Source of the DNA: Cyanobacteria bacterium TGS_CYA1
GTDB lineage: Bacteria > Cyanobacteriota > Vampirovibrionia > Obscuribacterales > Obscuribacteraceae
Length of the DNA: 64,000 nt
Assembly: GCA_026129135.1 (NCBI GenBank)
Contig: JAHCIQ010000002.1
Span: 496,001 to 560,000, forward strand
Direction of reading: 5' to 3'
Shown: piece after piece, positions 17,392 through 23,542 of the stretch
Layout: each line of letters opens with the position of its first letter
Position numbering within the stretch: position 1 is the first letter of the stretch
Program-made: the position numbers and the translations under genes
The notes under the pieces: model-generated
Seen by the model: the letters and a program-made list of their open reading frames with translations, nothing else
Database searches by the model: none
Told to the model about the DNA's origin: nothing

Positions 17392-18168
17392 CTAGCTCTG
17401 AGTTAGAGGACGATTTCGTCTTCTGCGCACATGTTCTGGATTTTTGCTTGTGTCTTCTTCCATTTTTTTGGCATTTTCGTGGCCGCCAAGCTTTTTCATT
17501 ATCTGGTATCTGTATCTGTACGCAAACAATGCCGCTACAGGAGTACCAATACAAATTAGAAAACCGACTGCAATGATAGCGAAAAGAATTAAATTCAATT
17601 GCTCGCGAAGACCTGTAATTGGCTCGGCCAAGTCCTGAATCGGCTTTTTCAAATCGACGATAGGAGGATACATTTTGTCCAGTTGATCTTCGATGTGTGC
17701 CAGTCGTTTTTCAACTGACGACATATTGCCGCTAACGACTTGCATCTGGTCTTGAACCTCGACCATATTTCCGCTTACATCTACCATTGGTTTGTGCAAA
17801 CCAGCAATTGGTGCTTCCAATCGCATTATTTGCTTTTCTAGATGCACCACTTTTTCTTGCATATCAGTGACAGGCTTGAAAACCCATTTGAAAGGATTCA
17901 AATCACCAATCGTAAAGCCTTTCTTTTCTTTGAATGCATCTTTGTCTACTTCAACTCCAGGTATCTGATTAACGCCTTCAATCATTTTATTGTCTGCTTT
18001 CTCTTGCTCTTCTTTTTTCTGCTCGATCTGGGCAGGGTCTTTGAGCGAGGTAGTCATTTCATTCGCCGTGCCTTTTACTTCTTTAGAAAATATTGGCGAA
18101 TAGAAATTAGAAGAGAATGTCAATATAGTAAGCGCCGCGCTAAGCAGAATCAAATAGGCTCGTTTCAT
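17392..18168 (-). CDS. secreted or anchored coiled-coil protein with C-terminal membrane helix
   Basis: Encodes 258 residues from the ATG at 18168, with GGAG six bases upstream. An N-terminal signal-type segment (YLILLSAALTILTFSSNFYS) is followed by a polar linker. A long repetitive helix of about 11-residue periodicity follows (MVDVSGNMVEVQDQM, MSSVEKRLAHIEDQL, DLKKPIQDLAEPITGL) and is likely a coiled coil. Near 208-230 lies a second membrane helix (LNLILFAIIAVGFLICIGTPVAALF), and the tail is basic. No family was recognised. It lies between the kinase and rlpA genes on the same strand, with gaps of 23 and 54 bases, so it may be a membrane scaffold in the same process. Confidence 0.75.
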   Translation of the reverse strand: MKRAYLILLSAALTILTFSSNFYSPIFSKEVKGTANEMTTSLKDPAQIEQKKEEQEKADNKMIEGVNQIPGVEVDKDAFKEKKGFTIGDLNPFKWVFKPVTDMQEKVVHLEKQIMRLEAPIAGLHKPMVDVSGNMVEVQDQMQVVSGNMSSVEKRLAHIEDQLDKMYPPIVDLKKPIQDLAEPITGLREQLNLILFAIIAVGFLICIGTPVAALFAYRYRYQIMKKLGGHENAKKMEEDTSKNPEHVRRRRNRPLTQS

Positions 18169-18222
18169 AACAGACTCCAACGATACAAAGGGCTGTTATT
18201 TGCTTAGCATGACGCGATTTAA

Positions 18223-18699
18223 TTAGTGTACCGCAGTAGAATCGGCTCTAGCCACCTGGCTTTTCGGTCTAAAAAAGACCTTGGCTAGACCAGTTATTCC
18301 AAGCTTCTGCGCTGCTGCTTTTGACAAATCGAGAACCCGATTTTTCTTGTATGGTCCTCTATCGTTAACAATAACATCTACAGTCTGACCATTGCTCGGA
18401 TTTGTCACTTCCAGCTTGGTTCCAAAGGGAAGAGTGCGATGGGCGCAAGTCATTTCGTTCTGGTCGAAGGTGTCTCCGGAAGCAGTTTTACGTCCGTGAA
18501 ATTTGCCTCCATAAAACGAGGCAATTCCCTTGAACACTTTGTTGATTTTCCGGTCCACTCTAAGCGCATTACCAAATCGATTTTTCCAGGATTTCTTTTC
18601 TGCAGGTTCATTCGAATCTGCGTCAGCGTAAGCTGGATGATTCACTAATAGTGCAAATAAGCACGCAGCCGCAAGGGCTAATGATTCTTTCTTTTTCAT
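18223..18699 (-). CDS. rlpA: RlpA-like double-psi beta-barrel protein
   Basis: Encodes 158 residues. A signal peptide (LALAAACLFALLVNHPAYADA) is followed by the RlpA double-psi beta-barrel: ASFYGGKFHGRKTASGD, CAHRTLPFGTKLEVTN, VIVNDRGPYKKNRVLDLS and AAAQKLGITG. RlpA proteins act in the envelope, in some species as lytic transglycosylases cutting peptidoglycan that lacks stem peptides, often at division sites. This copy has no lipobox and no SPOR domain, so it is a short secreted form. ATG at 18699 is used, although a TTG two codons earlier is possible. Its place between kinase and coiled-coil genes suggests an envelope-related locus. Confidence 0.9.
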   Translation of the reverse strand: MKKKESLALAAACLFALLVNHPAYADADSNEPAEKKSWKNRFGNALRVDRKINKVFKGIASFYGGKFHGRKTASGDTFDQNEMTCAHRTLPFGTKLEVTNPSNGQTVDVIVNDRGPYKKNRVLDLSKAAAQKLGITGLAKVFFRPKSQVARADSTAVH

Positions 18700-18738
18700 A
18701 ACCAATAACCAAATTTTGAATGTTGTTTCTATGTAGAG

Positions 18739-20580
18739 TTACATAGCATTTTTTATCAATCGAAGCGGCTTGTGATGTCTAGCCTCAAAGCGTTTGCGGA
18801 ATTCTTCAAGCTGCTTGTCACCTATTTGTTTCATTTCGGAGCAATAAATTTCGTCCAGAAATTTATCCGCTATGAGCTTTTCAAGCTGGTCTTGGCGCAA
18901 ACCTGAAAACGATATATCAAGCGACTGCACATGCGATCGTGCCAGAGTCGAGATTAAAGAATCAGATATGTGGTCAGTTCGACTGATTTCCATGCGTCTA
19001 AGTTTTGGCAATTTGAGCAATTCATCATAGTTATCGTCGCTCACTCTGGCATGTATAAAACCAATCCGCCAGAGGGTTTTGACCCTGCAAATATTTTGGA
19101 ACTCTTCTTGTGTAATTAGTCGATTCTTCAAATTAAATGCACGCATTTTAGTGCGAGCGAAAGCTGCATAACTGGCTTTTGATAAAGGTCTGTTGATAAA
19201 CACAGTGTCCAGTTTTGGTAATCTAGCAATGATGACACCTATGTCAGCTCCAATGTTTACACAATCGATAATTCGGACCACAGTTAGCGACTTTATCTGT
19301 GAAAGTGGCTCCAGGTCTTTATCTGTTACGCCCAAATTGATTAAGGTAATGGATGACAAATTCGGTAATTTCAAAAGACTGGAAAATCCTGTTCTTGTAA
19401 AAGTACCTGCATCAAAAGTTAAATTGACAAGACTTTTAATGCGTGAAATCTCTTCCAGAGCTGCATCATTTAGATATGGTGAATGCAAAATAAGGTCAGT
19501 CAAAACAGGCAGACCAGATAAATATTTCAAATTTTCTGGAGCTATATTCGTATTTTTCAATTCCAGGGTTTTAATATTCAGGTTTTTCAAATATTTAAGA
19601 CCCTCGCCTGTAAGCTCTCTGCTGTGGATTTTTAGCGTTTCTACCTTTTCGAAAGTAAGAGCTTGCAGGTCTTGGTCTTCTATATCTTCGCCACCAGTCA
19701 CTTGCAACCCAACAAGAGGGTCACCAGTCGCCTTGAATTTGCTTCTATTAGTACCCAAACGGGCGGGAAGCTTATTTTGTTCGAACGAAATTTCAGCAGG
19801 AGGAAGACTTTTGTTTAGGGCTGTTTCTTTTGAAGTGTTTGAAATCTGCAAGGCAAAATATATGCAGACTAAGACTGCAAAAAAAATAACCGGGACAACA
19901 AAATACCACATAGCTACTGACTTCGAGGGTTTGACCTGCTGCGTGTTCCGATCAGAATCGTTTGCATCAATTTTGGCATCATTACCTACATGATCAATTT
20001 CCTCGTTTGTTATCTGGTCTAGCAAAAGCTGAATTTGAGCCATATTCTCTGGTCTCTTGTCCGGCTCCTTTTCAAGACATTGCAAAATAAGCTCTACCAG
20101 TAGTGGCGGAATTTTTGCAGTCGACAAAGCCAGTTCTTCCGGCAACGCATTTTTGTGCATTGCTAACGTTTCAAGACTGGTCTTACCTTCGAACGGAACG
20201 CGACCAGTAAGTGTCTCGAACATCAAACAACCAAAACTGTAAATATCACAACGGGCATCGACAGCAAGACCATCAATTTGCTCTGGAGACATATAACTTG
20301 GACTTCCAAGAACGGCTCCTGTTCGTGTAAGCTTCTGGTCAGTTTCGATTTGAGCGATGCCAAAATCTAGTATTTTTACAAGCCAGCCTTTTTTGGCTTC
20401 GAGCAAAACTATATTGGAAGGCTTTAAATCGCGGTGAATAATATTTTGCAAATGAGCAGCAGAAAGTCCATTACATATTTGCTTAAAAATGGATATGGCG
20501 ACTTTATATTCGAGACTTCCGCGCTCTTTAATGAGTTTGTCCAGCCCTTTGCCATCGAGCAATTCCATGACCATATATGG
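18739..20580 (-). CDS. Ser/Thr kinase with leucine-rich repeats, 3' exon (interrupted by group II intron)
   Basis: Carries about 613 codons of a kinase whose first 94 codons lie at 22491-22772, across the intron. It opens at PYMVMELLDGKG, which follows the hinge of the kinase N-lobe. It then has HRDLKPSNIV (catalytic loop), ILDFGIAQ (DFG) and GSPSYMSPEQIDG, a membrane helix near WYFVVPVIFFAVLVCIYFAL, and about 330 residues of degenerate LRR/RNI-like repeats (LKYLKNLNIKTLELKNTNI, LSQIKSLTVVRIIDC). Joined to the upstream exon it gives about 707 residues, close to its 728-residue paralogue at 15182. An apparent start at 20604 comes from intron sequence and is not a real gene start. Confidence 0.9.
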   Translation of the reverse strand, partial: PYMVMELLDGKGLDKLIKERGSLEYKVAISIFKQICNGLSAAHLQNIIHRDLKPSNIVLLEAKKGWLVKILDFGIAQIETDQKLTRTGAVLGSPSYMSPEQIDGLAVDARCDIYSFGCLMFETLTGRVPFEGKTSLETLAMHKNALPEELALSTAKIPPLLVELILQCLEKEPDKRPENMAQIQLLLDQITNEEIDHVGNDAKIDANDSDRNTQQVKPSKSVAMWYFVVPVIFFAVLVCIYFALQISNTSKETALNKSLPPAEISFEQNKLPARLGTNRSKFKATGDPLVGLQVTGGEDIEDQDLQALTFEKVETLKIHSRELTGEGLKYLKNLNIKTLELKNTNIAPENLKYLSGLPVLTDLILHSPYLNDAALEEISRIKSLVNLTFDAGTFTRTGFSSLLKLPNLSSITLINLGVTDKDLEPLSQIKSLTVVRIIDCVNIGADIGVIIARLPKLDTVFINRPLSKASYAAFARTKMRAFNLKNRLITQEEFQNICRVKTLWRIGFIHARVSDDNYDELLKLPKLRRMEISRTDHISDSLISTLARSHVQSLDISFSGLRQDQLEKLIADKFLDEIYCSEMKQIGDKQLEEFRKRFEARHHKPLRLIKNAM

Positions 20581-20653
20581 GTGAGTAGACCGGGGGAGTC
20601 TCACCCCCAGCCTCTCTCAGAACCGTACTTGAACCTCTCGATTCATACGGCTC
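20581..20653 (-). ncRNA. group II intron domains V and VI
   Basis: Domain V is at 20653-20620 (minus strand): GAGCCGTATGAATC pairs with GGTTCAAGTACGGTTC around a GAGA loop, 34 nt in all, with the catalytic AGC triad near its 5' side. Domain VI follows, with CTGGGGG pairing to CCCCCGG across the TGAGACT loop, and it ends CTACTCAC at the 3' exon. This is the best-conserved part of group II ribozymes and fixes the 3' splice site at 20581/20580. Confidence 0.88.
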
Positions 20654-20656
20654 CCA

Positions 20657-21904
20657 TTACACAGCCGAAGGCAGCAAGCCGTGTTTCCAGTGCTCGAAGA
20701 GATGAGGTTGCGTTTCCGCAGTGTGCCTCATGATTCTTCGTGCTCGCCTGAAGCTGCGTTTGCACCTCTTGAATTTCCACCTTGCCCATCTCACGAGATA
20801 CTCGTTGATTGGCTCAATTACCAGATTCAACTGTGACGCGTAGAATCGTCCGTAGTAGTTGAACCAGCCACGCAGAATGGGATTAATCCATTCTGCAAGT
20901 TCGTCAAGGCTTTTGTCTGTCTCTTTTTGTAGTTTCCAACTTCTAATTGTGGCGCGGATTTCTTTTGCTGCTTTCTTGCTGATTGCAGGCATGAATCCTC
21001 GGAATATTTTTCCTTGCTTGTTGATTGCTCTTCTTGCAGTGAACGTATATCCAAGGAAGTCGAACTGCTCGTATTCGTGAGAACCGGCTCGCCAGTCATC
21101 TTTACAGTAGACAATTTTAGTCTTCTCGGGATGAAGTGCTAACCGACACGCCTTAAGCCTTTCGTCTATTGCGTCTTTTATGAATTGGGCTTGCTTAATT
21201 GAAACACAGTGAACGACTACATCATCGGCATATCTTTCAAATTGAACTGTTGGAAAATTCCTTTCAATCCAAATATCGAAAGCGAAATGCATGAAAATGT
21301 TAGCGAGTAATGGGCTTATGACAGACCCTTGCGGACTGCCAATTTCCCTTCTCAACCTTTTGCCGTCTTCATCTTGAGTCGGTGCTTTTAACCACCGCTC
21401 AATATAAAGAAGCACCCAATCTGTTTCAGTGAATTTTCTTACAGCCTTCATAACCAGCTCGTGATCGAGTGTGTCAAAGAATTGTTGGATATCCAAGTCG
21501 ATTACCCAATTTCTTTTCCAACATCTCTTTTTAGCTGCTTCTATGGCTTGATGGGCAGATTTACCAGACCTGTATCCATATGAGTCTGGGTGAAGTTTTG
21601 GCTCCACATTTGGTTCCAGATACAATTTCACAGTCATCTGTGCAATTCTGTCCGCCACTGTTGGAATCCCAAGTTGTCTTAGTTTTCCTCCAGCTTTGGG
21701 AATCATCACTGTTTTAACGGGCGGTGGAAAATAAGAGCCTGATGACATTCGATTCCAGATTTTGTAGAGATTGTTATCCGAGTCTCTTTCAAAATCTTCA
21801 AGCGTTTGTCCATCGACTCCTGGTGCTCCACCATTTGCTCTCACCAGACCGTAAGCCTCTCTGATTATTTCCATGGAAATTTCATATGGCTTTGCTTTAT
21901 TCAT
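20657..21904 (-). CDS. ltrA: group II intron reverse transcriptase/maturase
   Basis: Encodes 415 residues within intron domain IV. The RT domain includes GAPGVDGQT, IPKAGGKLRQLGIPTVADRI, GYRSGKSAHQAI, VIDLDIQQFFDTLDH, GSPQGSVISPLLANI and the catalytic YADD near 223. The thumb/maturase (domain X) region follows, with NPILRGWFNYYGRFY. The protein ends at about residue 415 with no HNH endonuclease domain, as in intron lineages that use nicks or replication forks to prime. GGGAGGAG just before the ATG supports the start. The stop codon sits four bases before domain V. It should help the intron fold, splice and retromobilise. Confidence 0.95.
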   Translation of the reverse strand: MNKAKPYEISMEIIREAYGLVRANGGAPGVDGQTLEDFERDSDNNLYKIWNRMSSGSYFPPPVKTVMIPKAGGKLRQLGIPTVADRIAQMTVKLYLEPNVEPKLHPDSYGYRSGKSAHQAIEAAKKRCWKRNWVIDLDIQQFFDTLDHELVMKAVRKFTETDWVLLYIERWLKAPTQDEDGKRLRREIGSPQGSVISPLLANIFMHFAFDIWIERNFPTVQFERYADDVVVHCVSIKQAQFIKDAIDERLKACRLALHPEKTKIVYCKDDWRAGSHEYEQFDFLGYTFTARRAINKQGKIFRGFMPAISKKAAKEIRATIRSWKLQKETDKSLDELAEWINPILRGWFNYYGRFYASQLNLVIEPINEYLVRWARWKFKRCKRSFRRARRIMRHTAETQPHLFEHWKHGLLPSAV

Positions 21905-22490
21905 GAGCTCCTCCCATTTTTGGTTGGCCTATGGATGTTGCTGTATAATCCAACTCCTTTGCTCTATCGGCATTACCCGACTTCTTCGCTACTACGAGTT
22001 GGTCCGCCCCTGTGCTTCGTTTCGGTACTCTCGCTCTTGTGGTGTTAGCACTTGAGCTTCTCCCGCCGTTTGCGGCTGCCTGCATACTTCTGCGCTTGCT
22101 CGCAAAGATACCAAAGCGACAGGTTCTCATGTTCCGTATTAGAGCCTGGACCAACTTCGCGCTGTCTCTATGCCGGGCACCGTCTGGTCGATAACCAGGT
22201 TTTCTCCAGACTTATCCCGGGACACCACCGTCTCCCGGTTTAGATGCCAGTTTCGGCTTTCGACACTTCGTCGACAGTTCAATTTCGTTCGCCTCTTTGG
22301 TCCTTACTTGACGAATTGATTCGCCTTTTCCGTGATGCTCGCCACCACAGCTCTTTACTGTAGCAACTCACGGTAGTTTGAAACCTCTTCCTGAAAAGTG
22401 ATTTCGGAGGGTCATCCTCCATCTCCAATACAGCATTGCTTAGGTTTTCATCTCTTTTCTACATAGAATTCTCCTTTGCATTCATGACAC

Positions 22491-22772
22491 ACCGGTGGCA
22501 TCGCCGTCTTTATGCTCATCATAAATTTGACCAAAGTTAAACACACGACCCACATTTATACTCGTCAGGCGTGCTGCTGTTTGAGCTTCACGTTGAAGCC
22601 TTGCCGCCCCTAAACCTTCGGGATCGTGATGCAAAACCTTTATTGCCACGAGCGAATCGAGCTTTAAGTCCTGAGCCTTATACACCACGCTCATCCCGCC
22701 CTCGCCAAGGACAGCTAAAAGTTTGTAGCGGTCCTTGAGACTTTCCTGAACTCTGTGTATCTTGTCTTTCAT
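22491..22772 (-). CDS. Ser/Thr kinase with leucine-rich repeats, 5' exon
   Basis: Carries 94 codons of the kinase N-lobe: LLAVLGEGGMSVVYKA (glycine loop), VAIKVLHHD (ATP-binding Lys) and LQREAQTAARLTSINVGRVFNFGQ (helix C and following strand). Read alone it stops three codons later, inside the intron. The next kinase residues, PYMVMEL, are found at 20580. Without splicing the product would be a 96-residue fragment lacking all catalytic motifs. The ATG is at 22772 and the 137-base gap to the divergent gene at 22934 should carry the promoter. Confidence 0.88.
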
Positions 22773-22933
22773 GCGCTCATAATAACATCACGCTATCAGG
22801 GTTTTTGCGGACAAGAAGAGCTTCTGGCGTAAATAATAATGTGCAATTTAACCTATTTGGCTGTTACGCACTTTCGCAGACGAATGGGGGTGATATAACG
22901 GTATAAGATATGGCCTTAATAGAGGTTAGATCT

Positions 22934-23542
22934 GTGAGCAAAAAATCGAAAATTTCTATTGCAATAGCTTGTCTACTCTGGGCATTCTCAATAGGGTTAG
23001 GGCTTTATTTCCTCATGAATTATGAGACTACTCCCGGTAAGCCCTCAGCTCCTTCAAACAAATTTCCCAAAGACACTAAACTAAAATTGAGTTCGGACAA
23101 AGATACTCTAGTCATGTTCGTGCATCCTCAATGTCCATGCACCAAAGCTAGCTTAGACCAGTTAGGACCTCTTTCGCAAAGAAACGATCTACAGATCAAA
23201 CTCGTTCATTTTAAACCAAGCGTAAAACCTGATGGCTGGACGGAAAACTGGCAATTTGAGGAATGGACCCAAAAGCCTTCCGTCGAAGTTATTGAAGACA
23301 TCGATGGTGCAGAAGCCCTACGTTTTGATGCTAAAACTTCTGGCCAAACGTTTTTGTTCGATTCAAAGGGAAGATTGATTTTTAGCGGAGGAATAACTGC
23401 TGCGCGAGGGGTAGCGGGTGACAACAAAGGCTTTAATCACTTAACTCTTGCATTAGCCCGAAAGCGGAGCGAAACAGCAAATGATTCTAATTTGAAAAAA
23501 TCACTAGTTTTTGGATGCAATTTACTAAATGAACGCAACTAA
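22934..23542 (+). CDS. membrane-anchored thioredoxin-like protein (RedB-type)
   Basis: Encodes 202 residues from a GTG at 22934 with AGAGG nine bases upstream. An in-frame ATG at 22910 lacks a ribosome site. A single N-terminal membrane anchor (ISIAIACLLWAFSIGLGLYFLM) precedes a thioredoxin-like domain with FVHPQCPCTKASLDQL (a CPC motif) and later FLFDSKGRLIFSGGIT and RGVAGDNKG. This pattern resembles proteins called RedB. They are thought to act in thiol redox chemistry outside the membrane, and the partner is unknown. The last 14 bases overlap the hybrid histidine kinase gene, so the two are translationally coupled and may form one sensing unit. Confidence 0.78.
   Translation: MSKKSKISIAIACLLWAFSIGLGLYFLMNYETTPGKPSAPSNKFPKDTKLKLSSDKDTLVMFVHPQCPCTKASLDQLGPLSQRNDLQIKLVHFKPSVKPDGWTENWQFEEWTQKPSVEVIEDIDGAEALRFDAKTSGQTFLFDSKGRLIFSGGITAARGVAGDNKGFNHLTLALARKRSETANDSNLKKSLVFGCNLLNERN

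Larger units (their letters stand above)
20581..22490 (-). mobile_element. group II intron inserted in a Ser/Thr kinase gene
   Basis: About 1.9 kb on the minus strand, in the same orientation as the kinase it interrupts, so it can splice from the transcript. The 5' end lies at GTGTGTC (22492-22486). The 3' end shows a canonical 34-nt domain V, then a domain VI stem and the terminal CTACTCAC ending at 20581. The first 590 bases (22490 to 21905) have no gene and should fold into ribozyme domains I-III. Domain IV holds the reverse transcriptase. The exact 5' base is ambiguous. GTGTG at 22492 fits the GUGYG rule but joins the exons out of frame, while a start at 22490 (GTGTC) joins them in frame. 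Confidence 0.9.

Noticed and set aside
20581-20604. Separate kinase gene starting at 20604
   Set aside because: The first eight codons (MRLPRSTH) are intron domain VI read through. The real upstream coding part is the exon at 22491-22772.
21905-22490. Small ORFs on both strands in the 590-base stretch before the reverse transcriptase
   Set aside because: This is the structured 5' part of the group II intron. The ORFs are short, overlapping and without motifs.
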